Numbered from the stretch's first letter, positions 16,884 to 26,076 are shown. The stretch: 64,000 nucleotides of DNA from [Clostridium] celerecrescens 18A (GCF_002797975.1 NZ_PGET01000001.1:2728001-2792000); one strand, 5' to 3'. The notes: generated by a model not told the origin, from the letters alone. Made by a program: numbers and translations.

Positions 16884-17786
16884 CTATCCTTCGCCCCCCA
16901 GCATCTCAGCTGCCACATATCCCAGTAACGCAAGAGCGATTCCTCCAAGCAGCTCATACAGCTTCACCATTTCCCACGGCATATCCCATAAGATAACAAA
17001 TGGAGAGGAAAACACCAGGCCTATGATAACCCGGTACATCTGACGTTTATGGCGGGTAAGAAGACGTTCCACCACTTTTGCAAATAGAAAAACACCTATC
17101 AAAAGACCTGCTGCGTAAGGTGCAAGCACTCTTCCATTGAACAAAAGGCTTTGGACATCAAAGGATGAGAGAGCTCTTATGCAGGCATTGTTTGTTTGCA
17201 GTATAGGTTCATAAAAACCCAGCATCATCATAATCATGGAGCCGCTCACTCCCGGAACCACCATGGTGGCCGCAGCAACCAGGCCCACCAGAAACAGCGT
17301 AAATACCCAGAACTTTTCGGAAGAAAGATAAGCCGCACCGGAAGCCATATTCATTCCCTCCCCGCTGCTGCTGGAGGTAATGGTTGATTCAGCGATAAAG
17401 GTAATGAGAATGACCACGCCGCAGGTAAGGGCAGCCGTTACTATCCCTTTCCTTATGTCTGCCCGGTCTTTTGAAAATGATTTTTGAAACAAGGTAGGGA
17501 GCCCGCCCCCAATCAATCCCAAAAATGCCATTTTGGTCTGGAGCGGATATGTATGGAAAAGATATTCAAATGCCAGAGACAGAAAAACAATGCCGGCCAT
17601 CGCTCCCACCCCATAGGGAAGGAGAATCCGCAGACTTTTTAAAGGCTCCCGAAACAGCTGCGTTACCGCATGAATGATCTTATCATACACTCCCATGGTA
17701 ATTGCTAACATTCCCCCGCTGATTCCGGGAAGTATGTTCGCCACACCAATGATAACACCTTTTAGAAGTTCACTGATATACTCCAA
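16884..17786 (-). CDS. DUF368 family membrane protein (polyprenyl-phosphate transporter PopT-like)
   Basis: A 300-residue polytopic membrane protein with about eight hydrophobic segments. GVANILPGISGGMLAITMGVYD near the N-terminus and VVPGVSGSMIMMMLGFYEP in the middle are the paired inverted-repeat signatures of DUF368. DUF368 proteins have been shown in other bacteria to recycle undecaprenyl phosphate across the membrane, so this gene probably supports cell-wall glycan synthesis. The neighbours are also wall-related (peptidoglycan-binding protein and amidase). The final residues end at a bidirectional terminator. Confidence 0.88.
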   Translation of the reverse strand: MEYISELLKGVIIGVANILPGISGGMLAITMGVYDKIIHAVTQLFREPLKSLRILLPYGVGAMAGIVFLSLAFEYLFHTYPLQTKMAFLGLIGGGLPTLFQKSFSKDRADIRKGIVTAALTCGVVILITFIAESTITSSSSGEGMNMASGAAYLSSEKFWVFTLFLVGLVAAATMVVPGVSGSMIMMMLGFYEPILQTNNACIRALSSFDVQSLLFNGRVLAPYAAGLLIGVFLFAKVVERLLTRHKRQMYRVIIGLVFSSPFVILWDMPWEMVKLYELLGGIALALLGYVAAEMLGGEG

Positions 17787-17897
17787 GCAATTCCTCCTGA
17801 ATTTATAGATATGGTATATCCTATGCCTTTTTAACCGCTTCTAATACATTTTTCCCCTGGTTCCGGCCATTACCTGACAATACATGAAACGGATGAC

Positions 17898-17932
17898 AAA
17901 AAGCCGCAAGGGCATTGCCTGCTCCCTGCGGC
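17898..17932 (-). terminator. Intrinsic terminator of the amidase gene
   Basis: On the minus strand GCCGCAGGG and CCCTTGCGGC (one bulged T) enclose an 11-nt loop and are followed by TTTTTG, immediately after the amidase stop codon. Confidence 0.85.
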
Positions 17933-17938
17933 CAGATT

Positions 17939-18721
17939 TCAAAACACAGCCGGTCTTTTTACCATGAACGTATTATATCCGTTCCGCCTGAGCGTATGCT
18001 CCATGCGCACCGCATTATCAATATTGCGGAATGCCCCCACACGAACCTTATAAAGTCCATCTTCATAAACAACAAATGCCGGGAACCCCTGAGCCTTTAA
18101 AGTATTAACCTGATCTTCGGCCAAAGTGTGAACCCGGAATGCGCCTGTCTGCACCTGATAATATTCGGGGCATGTCGCTGCCTGTTCGTATACAGAATTC
18201 AGAGTGCCTTCTGCAATCCCCTGGGCAATCATCTGAAAATTCTGATCAAACAGACTATTATCCTCTTCGTTGTCAATAAATCCTGCTTCCACCAGAACCG
18301 ATGGCAGTTTTGTCCGTCTGAGTACTACCAGCCCCGGACGTTCCACCGTGCCTAAGTTGGTAAATCCCGTCTTATTTAAGGCTTCACCTATGTTTCTTGC
18401 CAGCTTGCCCGACACCCCTTTATCTTCAAATACAAGAACCTCTATTCCGGAACCGGTACCTGGAACCGGCATGGCATTTCGGTGAATGGAAACGAGAAAA
18501 TCAGCTTCCGCATCGTTGGCCATCACAGCCTTTTCAAGGGGCGTATTGTAGGTATCGTCAGTTCTCGTATACCTGACATCCATTCCGTTGTCTGCAAGAA
18601 TTCTTCCCACAGCCATCGCAAGCCTTAAGTTATCATCTTTTTCCTGCCGTCCGTCAAAGGTCGCACCTGGATCTGTGCCGCCGTGACCGGCATCTATTAC
18701 TACGATCATTCTCTCAGCCAA
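17939..18721 (-). CDS. N-acetylmuramoyl-L-alanine amidase with C-terminal SPOR domain
   Basis: About 260 residues. The Amidase_3 domain starts IVVIDAGHGGTDPGA (zinc His), has the second zinc ligand Glu near NLRLAMAVG, and the SIHRNAM and LVEAGFIDNEED blocks with the third His and catalytic Glu. A SPOR domain follows (YYQVQTGAFRVHTLAEDQ ... YKVRVGAFRN), which binds denuded glycan. There is no signal peptide, as in CwlC-type mother-cell amidases, so release at the end of sporulation is plausible (inference). The TTG at 18721 is chosen because GGGAG lies 8 nt upstream; ATG 18709 and GTG 18739 are alternatives. Confidence 0.88.
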   Translation of the reverse strand: MAERMIVVIDAGHGGTDPGATFDGRQEKDDNLRLAMAVGRILADNGMDVRYTRTDDTYNTPLEKAVMANDAEADFLVSIHRNAMPVPGTGSGIEVLVFEDKGVSGKLARNIGEALNKTGFTNLGTVERPGLVVLRRTKLPSVLVEAGFIDNEEDNSLFDQNFQMIAQGIAEGTLNSVYEQAATCPEYYQVQTGAFRVHTLAEDQVNTLKAQGFPAFVVYEDGLYKVRVGAFRNIDNAVRMEHTLRRNGYNTFMVKRPAVF

Positions 18722-18801
18722 AAGAAAAACTCCCTTCACATACTTCTATTATATAAAGTATGTAGGGGCAGCCTTCTCGGTACCATTTTTTTGTACCACA
18801 T

Positions 18802-19257
18802 TTATTCTTTTTCTCCTATTTCCGCCATTACATCCATGTCTCTTGGCCCTACCGGAGTGGAAAATACAATCTGTGTGCTGGTCTTTCCATATTTTTGAAG
18901 CTGTCCGATAAAAATATCCAGCTCCATGGTGCTTGGAAAGGCCACCTTGACCAGCATGGAGTATTCACCTGTGACGCAGTTGCACTCCAGCACATTGGGA
19001 ATGGACTCCATATCTCCATAAAACCGGATTTTATCCGCCGAAGTAACATCAAGACTTATAAATGCGGTGATATGATATCCCAGCTTCCTTGAATCCACCG
19101 CCGCATGATATCCGGTGATGATTTTATCCCGTTCCAGCTTTTCAATTCTGGCAGAAACTGCAGGAGAAGACAGAAAGGCAATTTCCGCTATATTTTTTAA
19201 GGATGCCCTGGCATTGTTTTGCAGGGTCTTCACTATTTTTTTATCGATATCGTCCAT
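18802..19257 (-). CDS. Lrp/AsnC-family transcriptional regulator
   Basis: A 151-residue protein. Residues 1-60 are the AsnC-type helix-turn-helix (DDIDKKIVKTLQNNARASLKNIAEIAFLSSPAVSARIEKLE), and the rest is the RAM/AsnC ligand domain with the expected VTGEYSMLVKV strand. GGAGGAAG precedes the ATG at 19257; a longer frame to 19302 reads back through the dapL terminator. It lies downstream of dapL, so it may respond to an amino acid such as lysine; that is inference. Confidence 0.9.
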   Translation of the reverse strand: MDDIDKKIVKTLQNNARASLKNIAEIAFLSSPAVSARIEKLERDKIITGYHAAVDSRKLGYHITAFISLDVTSADKIRFYGDMESIPNVLECNCVTGEYSMLVKVAFPSTMELDIFIGQLQKYGKTSTQIVFSTPVGPRDMDVMAEIGEKE

Positions 19258-19268
19258 TACTTCCTCCC

Positions 19269-19310
19269 AAAAATAAGAAAAGCGCCAGTGCCACCAGGGC
19301 ACTGAACGCT
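19269..19310 (-). terminator. Terminator between dapL and lrp
   Basis: On the minus strand AGCG-TTCAGTGCC and GGCACTGG-CGCT form a hairpin with a CTGGT-type loop, followed by TTTTCTTATTTTT. It would end the glnA-dapL transcript in whole or in part before lrp. Confidence 0.8.
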
Positions 19311-19353
19311 ATTGTTCTTCATAAATTCATCATAACTAATCATCAAAAACTTG

Positions 19354-20589
19354 TCAATGTTTATTTTTTAAGGATGGCATTTCTTTCATCCGGCCAATGG
19401 CTTCTATGGTATTCTCATAGGTTCCAAATGCGGTCAGACGGAAATATCCTTCGCCGCTTGGCCCGAACCCGCTTCCAGGAGTTCCCACCACACCGGCTTC
19501 CTCAAGAAGTCTGTCAAAAAATTCCCAGGAGGTCACTCCCGCCGGTACCTTTAACCAGATGTAAGGCGCATTGACACCGCCGTAAACTTCACACCCGGCT
19601 TCCTTTAATCCTGAGTAAATGGCTTTCGCATTTCTCATGTAATAAGCCACCTGTTCCTTTAACTGGGCTTTTCCCTCAGCCGAATAAACCGCTGCCCCTG
19701 CCTTCTGAACGATGTAAGGGGCTCCGTTAAATTTGGTTCCATGGCGCCTGGCCCACAGGGAATGAAGGGAAACCCCTCCCCTTTCCAGAGCCTTGGGAAT
19801 GACGGTAAATCCCAGACGAACCCCGGTAAAGCCTGCATTTTTGGAAAAAGAACGAAATTCAATGGCACAGGTCTTCGCGCCTTCAATCTCATAGATGGAA
19901 TGGGGGACATCATCCTGGGCGATATAGGCTTCATAAGCTGCATCATAAAGGATCACCGCACCATTTTCATTGGCGTAATCCACCCAGACCTTTAACTGGT
20001 CCCTTGTCAGAGTCGTACCGGTCGGATTGCCCGGAACGCATAAGTAAATGAGATCCGGTGTCTCTTTTGGCAGTTCAGGTACAAAATGGTTCTCAGCCGT
20101 ACAGGGCATATAAATCACATTGCTCCATTTACCAGCCTCAGCCTCATATTCTCCTGTTCTTCCTGCCATTGCATTAGAATCCAAATAAACCGGATAAACC
20201 GGGTCACAAACTGCGATTCTGCAGCTTTCATCAAAGATCTCCTGGATATTTCCACAATCACTCTTGGCCCCGTCCGAGATAAAGATCTCATCAGAGGATA
20301 TCTCACAGCCTCTTACGGTGTAATCTTCCTCTGCAATGGTTTCCCTTAAAAAACCATAGCCCAGATCCGGAGCATAACCGTGAAAGGTCTCCTTATGTCC
20401 CATCTCATCCACTGCTTCATGAAGAGCATTTATAATAGCAGGCGCAATGGGCTGGGTCACATCTCCGATCCCCAGCCGGATGATCTTCTTATCGGGATTC
20501 GCCTTGGTAAAGGCATTTACCTTTTTTGCAATGGTGGAAAATAGGTAGCTTCCCGGTAATTTTAAGTAATTTTCATTGATTTTTACCAT
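19354..20589 (-). CDS. dapL: LL-diaminopimelate aminotransferase
   Basis: A 411-residue fold-type I PLP enzyme. The DapL opening INENYLKLPGSYLFSTIAKKV and IRLGIGDVTQPI is specific to this family; the PLP lysine is in FRSFSKNAGFTGVRLG (about residue 270) and the substrate block YLCVPGNPTGTTL lies near 180. It converts tetrahydrodipicolinate directly to LL-DAP, bypassing the succinylase and acetylase routes. It sits 17 nt downstream of dapF, whose product takes LL-DAP to meso-DAP, so the two last pre-DAP steps are adjacent. Confidence 0.95.
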   Translation of the reverse strand: MVKINENYLKLPGSYLFSTIAKKVNAFTKANPDKKIIRLGIGDVTQPIAPAIINALHEAVDEMGHKETFHGYAPDLGYGFLRETIAEEDYTVRGCEISSDEIFISDGAKSDCGNIQEIFDESCRIAVCDPVYPVYLDSNAMAGRTGEYEAEAGKWSNVIYMPCTAENHFVPELPKETPDLIYLCVPGNPTGTTLTRDQLKVWVDYANENGAVILYDAAYEAYIAQDDVPHSIYEIEGAKTCAIEFRSFSKNAGFTGVRLGFTVIPKALERGGVSLHSLWARRHGTKFNGAPYIVQKAGAAVYSAEGKAQLKEQVAYYMRNAKAIYSGLKEAGCEVYGGVNAPYIWLKVPAGVTSWEFFDRLLEEAGVVGTPGSGFGPSGEGYFRLTAFGTYENTIEAIGRMKEMPSLKNKH

Positions 20590-20606
20590 TGGTTCCTCCA
20601 GTTATC

Positions 20607-21419
20607 CTAAAGATTTGTTATGTCAAACTCTCCCTCAAATACTTCTACCGCCGGACCGGTCATGAACACATGGCCGCTTCCGTCCCTATCCCAGTGGATG
20701 GTCAGATTGCCTCCTTTTAATTCCACCTCAACCGTATGGGAAGTGCGGCCGCTTAAAGCAGAAGCAACCGCGCTGGCAGCGGCTCCCGTTCCGCAGGCAT
20801 AAGTTTCCCCGCTGCCTCTCTCCCATACCCGCATCCGAATGTAATCACGGCTCACCACCTCAATAAATTCGGAATTCGTGCGTTCCGGAAAACGCTCATG
20901 GTTTTCAAAGACAGGCCCCATGGCCAAAAGATCCAGACCGTCAATGTCAGACATATAGTAAACGGCATGGGGATTGCCCATGGAAATGCCGATAAACTCG
21001 TAGTCCTTTCCTTCCATGCGAATCAGCTCCGGCACCTGGCTGGTGATCTCCGGTACTCCCAAGTCTACCGTAATCTGAACAGCCCTGCCATGTTCTGTTT
21101 TAACCTTTAAGTGTTTGATCCCTGCCCCGGTTTCCACATCGAATTCCGTCTTTTCCACCAGATGATGATCGTAAACATATTTCCCAACACAACGGATTCC
21201 ATTGCCGCACATCTGGCTTTCCGAACCGTCGGAGTTAAACATCCGCATACGGCAGTCCGCCGTTTCTGACGGGCAAATGAGAATCAGCCCATCCGATCCG
21301 ATCCCAAAATGGCGGTCGCTGACTTTTCTTGCAAGCTCCGCCGGATCTTCCACGGATTCTTCAAAACAATTAATATAAACGTAATCGTTTCCAATTCCCT
21401 GCATTTTTGTAAATTTCAT
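20607..21419 (-). CDS. dapF: Diaminopimelate epimerase (canonical)
   Basis: A 270-residue enzyme with both catalytic cysteines: Cys71 in SQMCGNGIRC and Cys209 in TYACGTGAAAS. Substrate-binding residues in GIGNDYVY, NSDGSE, GNPHAV and WERGSGE are intact. It interconverts LL- and meso-DAP for peptidoglycan and lysine. The gene is 15 nt downstream of an ANTAR-regulator gene and 17 nt upstream of dapL. A second, altered DapF paralogue is at 38398-39258. Confidence 0.96.
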   Translation of the reverse strand: MKFTKMQGIGNDYVYINCFEESVEDPAELARKVSDRHFGIGSDGLILICPSETADCRMRMFNSDGSESQMCGNGIRCVGKYVYDHHLVEKTEFDVETGAGIKHLKVKTEHGRAVQITVDLGVPEITSQVPELIRMEGKDYEFIGISMGNPHAVYYMSDIDGLDLLAMGPVFENHERFPERTNSEFIEVVSRDYIRMRVWERGSGETYACGTGAAASAVASALSGRTSHTVEVELKGGNLTIHWDRDGSGHVFMTGPAVEVFEGEFDITNL

Positions 21420-21434
21420 CTTTCTCTCCCATAG

Positions 21435-21983
21435 CTATCGATTGATCAGGCTCACGATCATCTGGGCGGTTTCCACCATATTGGTTCCGCTGTCCATGCT
21501 GCATTTCTGGATGTAACGGTGTGCATCAGTTTCGGACATATGGTTTCGTTCCATCAAAAGCTCCTTTGCCTGCCTGATTATTTCTTTTTCTTCCATGCTA
21601 CGCTCTTTGGGCTGGCTTTTTAATTTCTTCCGCCTTCTGGTAAGGGATTCTACCATCATTTCCAGAGTGCCTACTAAGTCCTGTACCTTTAAGGGCTGAC
21701 CCAGGCAGACCACGCCCTCAGGCACTCTGCCACTCCACTGGCTCGGCGACACAAGAAGGAGCATCCCCATGCCTCCCGGAAGGCATTCATATATCTCATG
21801 AAATACCATATCAGCAAACCTGCAGCCGCATACTACGATTCCGCTGCCCAGCTCATCAGCACTGTTTACCGCCTGGGCGCCGGAGGTGCAGACCGCCGCC
21901 ACCGCAAAGCCATTTCTCACAAGAATATTTTTAATATTTTTTGCATCCTCTTCTCTGGAAAATGCCACTATCACATTGGTCAA
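21435..21983 (-). CDS. ANTAR-domain response-regulator-like protein (likely RNA-binding antiterminator)
   Basis: A 182-residue protein. The N-terminal half resembles a receiver-like fold (VIVAFSREEDAKNIKNILVRNGFAV) but the usual phospho-acceptor Asp pattern is not clear, as in pseudo-receivers. The C-terminal 55 residues are an ANTAR domain (IIRQAKELLMERNHMSETDAHRYIQ, then VETAQMIVSLI), which binds paired hexaloop hairpins in leader RNAs. A TTG start at 21983 follows GGAGG by 9 nt. It is 42 nt downstream of glnA, whose leader holds a terminator hairpin, so glnA is the natural target (inference). Confidence 0.88.
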   Translation of the reverse strand: MTNVIVAFSREEDAKNIKNILVRNGFAVAAVCTSGAQAVNSADELGSGIVVCGCRFADMVFHEIYECLPGGMGMLLLVSPSQWSGRVPEGVVCLGQPLKVQDLVGTLEMMVESLTRRRKKLKSQPKERSMEEKEIIRQAKELLMERNHMSETDAHRYIQKCSMDSGTNMVETAQMIVSLINR

Positions 21984-22025
21984 ACACTCTCACCTCCAGA
22001 TAACCGTATCAGAAAACAGGAATCA

Positions 22026-23363
22026 TCAGTACTTATACAGGTATTCTTCCACTTCCCAATCCGTCACCTGTACCCGGAATAAGTGCCATTCAGTTTCCTT
22101 GGCTTCCAGGTATTTGGTGTAGATATGTTCGCCCAGCACTTCTTTCATAAAATCGTCTTTCCGGAAGGCCTCGATGGCCTCTCCAAGGGTCTCCGGCAGA
22201 TGTTCAATGCCTTTTTCCAGAATTTCCTCTGGATGCATGGTAAATATATTACGGTCAACGCTCTGCGGCGGAGTCATATCTTTTTCGATCCCGTCAAGAC
22301 CGGCAGCCAGACAGGCGGCCAGAGCCAGATAGGGGTTAACGGCAGTATCCGGGCAGCGAAGCTCAATCCTGGTGCCCGCCCCTCTGGAAGAAGGGATTCG
22401 GATCAGGGGACTCCTGTTTGCCTTTGCCGACCATGCAATATAAACCGGAGCATCGTATCCGGGAACCAGACGCTTGTAGGAGTTGACCAGGGGATTGGTG
22501 AGTATGGTCATACCCTTCATATGATAAAGGATTCCGGCTATAAACTGGTAAGCAGCCCTGCTTAAGCCCAGCTCATCTGTCTCATCCTCAAACATATTTC
22601 TGCCATTTAAATCAGACAGGGACATATTGATGTGCATTCCAGAGCCATTGACCCCTGCTTTGGGCTTTGGCATAAAGGTTGCGTGAAGTCCGTGGCGCTT
22701 GGCTATGGTCTTTACCGCCATCTTAAAGGTCATAATATTATCCGCAGTCACCATTCCCTCTGCATATTGAAAATCAATTTCATGCTGTCCCGGTGCAATT
22801 TCATGATGGGATGCTTCGATCATGAACCCCATCTCCTCCAACGTCAGCACCATATCCCGGCGGACATTCTCAGCTAAGTCAATGGGAGCTACGTCAAAGT
22901 AGCTTGCGGTTTCATGGGTATCTGTTGTGGGGCGTCCCTCTTCATCCATATGAAAAAGGAAGAATTCACATTCCGGACCTGCATGAAATTCATATCCCAT
23001 GTCCCTGGCTTTTTTTAATACCTTTTTCAGCACAAATCTGGGATCTCCTTCAAAGGGCGTCCTGTCCGGACAATACACATCGCACATCAGTCGGGCAACC
23101 TTCCCCTGCTGGGGACGCCATGGAAGAATCTCAAAGGTATCAAGATCCGGATAAAGATACATGTCGGATTCTTCCATTCTTACAAAGCCTTCAATGGAAG
23201 AGCCATCGAACATGCAGCGGTTCTCCAAAGCCTTCCCAAGCATGCTTCTGGTAATTGCAACGTTCTTCAGCATACCGAAAATATCAGTGAACTGAAGCCG
23301 GATAAATTCCACATCTTCTTCCTCTACAATCCGGAATATATCTTCTTTGCTGTACTTGTTCAT
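22026..23363 (-). CDS. glnA: Glutamine synthetase type I
   Basis: A 445-residue GSI-alpha-type enzyme. Motifs include [14 protein letters not shown] and [21 protein letters not shown] in the beta-grasp half, GPECEFFLF and [11 protein letters not shown] (ATP and glutamate sites), [16 protein letters not shown], and NRSPLIRIP. The adenylylation-site region of GSI-beta is not present at the usual position, as expected for Firmicutes. It assimilates ammonia. First gene of a probable glnA-ANTAR-dapF-dapL unit. A consensus promoter and an attenuator-like leader lie upstream. Confidence 0.96.
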   Translation of the reverse strand: MNKYSKEDIFRIVEEEDVEFIRLQFTDIFGMLKNVAITRSMLGKALENRCMFDGSSIEGFVRMEESDMYLYPDLDTFEILPWRPQQGKVARLMCDVYCPDRTPFEGDPRFVLKKVLKKARDMGYEFHAGPECEFFLFHMDEEGRPTTDTHETASYFDVAPIDLAENVRRDMVLTLEEMGFMIEASHHEIAPGQHEIDFQYAEGMVTADNIMTFKMAVKTIAKRHGLHATFMPKPKAGVNGSGMHINMSLSDLNGRNMFEDETDELGLSRAAYQFIAGILYHMKGMTILTNPLVNSYKRLVPGYDAPVYIAWSAKANRSPLIRIPSSRGAGTRIELRCPDTAVNPYLALAACLAAGLDGIEKDMTPPQSVDRNIFTMHPEEILEKGIEHLPETLGEAIEAFRKDDFMKEVLGEHIYTKYLEAKETEWHLFRVQVTDWEVEEYLYKY

Positions 23364-23412
23364 AATGCTTTCTCCCTTCTAAAAACCATAAGAAACCGTT
23401 TTCCTGTAATGG

Positions 23413-23466
23413 AAAAAGGGTAGGCAAATACAGTCTCACATCAATGGACCATCTTTGCACCACCCC
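23413..23466 (-). terminator. Attenuator-type terminator in the glnA leader
   Basis: On the minus strand GGGTGGTGCAAA pairs with TTTGCCTACCC (one bulge, one G-U), the stem extends by six further pairs (ATGGTC with GACTGT), and TTTTT follows. It starts within about 15 nt of the predicted transcript start and ends about 50 nt before the glnA start codon. Its placement between promoter and gene indicates premature termination unless relieved. Confidence 0.8.
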
Positions 23467-23479
23467 GTCATATGTGTAA

Positions 23480-23508
23480 AATATAACAGCTAGAAAAAAA
23501 TTTGTCAA
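23480..23508 (-). promoter_or_regulatory. Sigma-A promoter of glnA
   Basis: On the minus strand TTGACA (23508-23503), a 17-nt spacer and TATATT (23485-23480). The predicted transcript starts near 23472 and runs straight into the attenuator hairpin. Confidence 0.85.
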
Positions 23509-23514
23509 TATTTT

Positions 23515-25383
23515 TTATTGATTACTTTTATATGCTAAAGCCCGGATGGCATTTAATATGGCAAGCACCGAGACGCCTACGTCTCCAAATACGGCTGCCC
23601 ACATAGACGCTATTCCGGCCGCCGATAATATCAGAATGAGTACTTTCACTCCAATGGCGAAAATAATATTCTGCCTTACAATTCCTGCGGTTTTTCTTGA
23701 AATCGCAATGGCGTCTATAAGCTTTGACGGTTCATCCGTCATAATCACCACATCTGCAGCTTCCACTGCCGCGTCAGAGCCGATTCCACCCATGGCGATC
23801 CCAACATCTGCACGGGCAAGGACCGGAGCGTCATTGATGCCGTCACCTACAAAGGCCAGGTTATGTCCTTCCGGTTTTCCCCGCAGCAATTCCTCTACCT
23901 TTCCTACCTTATCACCGGGAAGCAGTCCGCCGTGAACCTCATCAAGTCCCAGCTTTTCCCCAACTGCCTGACCAACTTCCGGCTTATCTCCAGTCAGCAT
24001 TACCAGCTTCCTGACTCCGGCTGCTTTTAATCCTTTTAAGGCTATGGGCACATCTTTCCGGATGGTGTCAGATATGGTAATGGAACCAAGATAGCGCCCT
24101 CCATCTGCCACATAAAGGGACGTCCCTGTCACAGGCCCCTGGTCAGTGATCTCAATTCCCTTCTGCTCCATAAGCCTTGCATTGCCGATATAAAGCTCCT
24201 TTATTCTTTCTCCGTCTTTAAGCTCTGCCTTAATGCCATATCCTGCAATCTCTTCCACACAGCCGATTAATGCCTCATCTACAGACTTTCCGTAAGCCTC
24301 CTTTACTGATAAAGCGATGGGGTGGTTGGAATGAAACTCCCCATAAGCCGCCAGCCTTAAAAGCTCTTCTTTTGTACCTTCTACAGGATCCACATCTGTG
24401 ACCTGGAATTTTCCTGTAGTAAGGGTTCCTGTTTTATCAAAGACAACCGTATCTAAAGAAGCCATGGCTTCCAGATAATTGCTTCCCTTCATGAGAATCC
24501 CATGCCTGGACGCTGCTCCAAGTCCTCCAAAAAAGCTAAGAGGCACGGAAATCACCAGGGCGCAGGGACAGGAGACAACAAGAAAGCTGCAGGCACGGTA
24601 AATCCAGGTCCCCCATTCTCCGCCAAAAAACAAAGGCGGAATCACTGCCAGAATAAGCGCCAGGCTCACCACAACCGGTGTATAAACTTTTGCAAATCTT
24701 GTAATAAAGTTCTCAGCTTTTGCTTTTCTAAAACTGGCATTTTCTACCAGCTCCAAAATCTTTGCTACTGTAGAGTCATCAAAAAGCTTTGTTACCTGGA
24801 CTTCCAGTACACCGTTTAAATTGATGGAACCGCTTAATATGACATCGTTTTCCTTCACTTCCACCGGCATGGATTCTCCGGTCAGGGCCTTGGTATCCAG
24901 CCCTCCGGTCCCTTTTACGACGATGCCGTCAAGAGGGACTTTTTCTCCCGGCTTTATTACGATACTGTCTCCAACGGAAACTTCATAAGGGTCTACCTTT
25001 TCTTCCTTCCCATCCTTAATAAGGTTTGCATATTCCGGATTAATATCCATAAGATCGGTGATGGATTTTCTGGACTTATTTACCGCGTAGTCATTAAAAA
25101 GTTCACCTACCTGGTAAAACAGCATAACTCCTACTGCTTCTTCCAGAGCACCGATGCCGATGGCTCCGAAGGTTGCCACTGACATAAGAAAGTTTTCATC
25201 AAAAAACTGGCCGTTCATAATATTCCGTGCTGCTCTTAAAGGTATGTCATAACCTGCTGCCAGATAGGAGATCAAAAAGAATATCCAGTCCCAGGCAACC
25301 TTTCCTTCCACAAACATCCCTGCTGCAAAAAACAGGGCGCTGGCTAAAAGCCTTATTGCCATTCGTTTCTGTTTCTTTGTCAT
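23515..25383 (-). CDS. Heavy-metal P1B-type ATPase (CadA/ZntA-like)
   Basis: A 622-residue P-type ATPase. The metal-transport motif SCPCALV marks a Zn/Cd/Pb or Cu class pump, DKTGTLT is the phosphorylation site, the SNHPIAL motif is the P1B-specific His-Pro, and GDGINDAPVL is the hinge. It exports metal cations. Unlike most CadA proteins it has no N-terminal HMA domain; a separate 74-residue HMA protein is encoded 16 nt upstream. ATG 25383 is chosen for the AAAGGAG just before it. The CadC-like sensor upstream supports Cd/Zn/Pb as the substrate. Confidence 0.93.
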   Translation of the reverse strand: MTKKQKRMAIRLLASALFFAAGMFVEGKVAWDWIFFLISYLAAGYDIPLRAARNIMNGQFFDENFLMSVATFGAIGIGALEEAVGVMLFYQVGELFNDYAVNKSRKSITDLMDINPEYANLIKDGKEEKVDPYEVSVGDSIVIKPGEKVPLDGIVVKGTGGLDTKALTGESMPVEVKENDVILSGSINLNGVLEVQVTKLFDDSTVAKILELVENASFRKAKAENFITRFAKVYTPVVVSLALILAVIPPLFFGGEWGTWIYRACSFLVVSCPCALVISVPLSFFGGLGAASRHGILMKGSNYLEAMASLDTVVFDKTGTLTTGKFQVTDVDPVEGTKEELLRLAAYGEFHSNHPIALSVKEAYGKSVDEALIGCVEEIAGYGIKAELKDGERIKELYIGNARLMEQKGIEITDQGPVTGTSLYVADGGRYLGSITISDTIRKDVPIALKGLKAAGVRKLVMLTGDKPEVGQAVGEKLGLDEVHGGLLPGDKVGKVEELLRGKPEGHNLAFVGDGINDAPVLARADVGIAMGGIGSDAAVEAADVVIMTDEPSKLIDAIAISRKTAGIVRQNIIFAIGVKVLILILSAAGIASMWAAVFGDVGVSVLAILNAIRALAYKSNQ

Positions 25384-25399
25384 AGCTGCTCCTTTGTTC

Positions 25400-25624
25400 T
25401 TACCGAAGTACCTTAAATTCTGCTTCTGGTTCAATCTTGTTTGATATCTTTCTGGCTGCTTCTACGATTTCATCCGACTTACTGTCTTCTATTTCCATGG
25501 TCATCCTTTGAGTCATAAAGCTTAAAGATGCACTCTCCACACCAGCCAGTTTTTTAACCTCTTCTTCAATCTTAGCCGCACAGTTGGCGCAGCATAAGCC
25601 TTCCAGTTTAATAATCTTTTTCAT
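25400..25624 (-). CDS. Heavy-metal-associated (HMA) domain metallochaperone
   Basis: A 74-residue ferredoxin-like HMA domain. The metal loop is GLCCANCAAKIEEEV, so the usual M-x-C-x-x-C motif appears as C-C-x-x-C. The position between sensor and ATPase genes suggests it is a detached N-terminal metal-binding domain of the pump, delivering metal in trans. GGAG lies 9 nt before the chosen ATG at 25624. Confidence 0.9.
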   Translation of the reverse strand: MKKIIKLEGLCCANCAAKIEEEVKKLAGVESASLSFMTQRMTMEIEDSKSDEIVEAARKISNKIEPEAEFKVLR

Positions 25625-25664
25625 AACCATTCTCTCCTTTTATGTTTTTTTATTAGCGTCTTCA

Positions 25665-26048
25665 TTACTCATTGATATGCTCCATCCCCTGAGCCAGAAT
25701 TGACTCGATGTGGCCGTCGGCCAGAGAATAAAATACGGTCTTACCTTCTCTGCGGAACTTCACCAGGCGCATCTGCTTCAACACCCGAAGCTGATGGGAA
25801 ATGGCTGACTGGCCCATCTTTAAAAGATTTGCAATATCGCACACACACATCTCCGACTGGCTGAGTACATAGAGTATTTTTATTCTGGTAGCATCACCAA
25901 ATACTTTGAAGAAATCCGCCAGATCAAGAAGCTCCTGATCCTGGGGCATGACCTTTAGCACCTGATTCACGACATTTTCATGAACACAGATAAAATCGCA
26001 TTGGTCGATCTCACAATCCCGAATGTTCTTTTTGTTATCCTGCTCCAT
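25665..26048 (-). CDS. ArsR/SmtB-family metal-responsive repressor (CadC-like)
   Basis: A 127-residue winged-helix repressor. An N-terminal Cys-rich segment (CEIDQCDFIC) plus the EMCVCDIA motif in helix 3 reproduce the alpha-3N metal site of CadC, which senses Cd, Pb and Zn. The recognition helix is GQSAISHQLRVLKQ. GGAGG precedes the ATG. A 20-bp palindrome overlapping the promoter region (26077-26096) fits an ArsR/SmtB operator, so it probably represses its own operon with the HMA protein and ATPase. Confidence 0.92.
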   Translation of the reverse strand: MEQDNKKNIRDCEIDQCDFICVHENVVNQVLKVMPQDQELLDLADFFKVFGDATRIKILYVLSQSEMCVCDIANLLKMGQSAISHQLRVLKQMRLVKFRREGKTVFYSLADGHIESILAQGMEHINE

Positions 26049-26076
26049 TTGGTACCTCCTTAATCCTAATATTATT

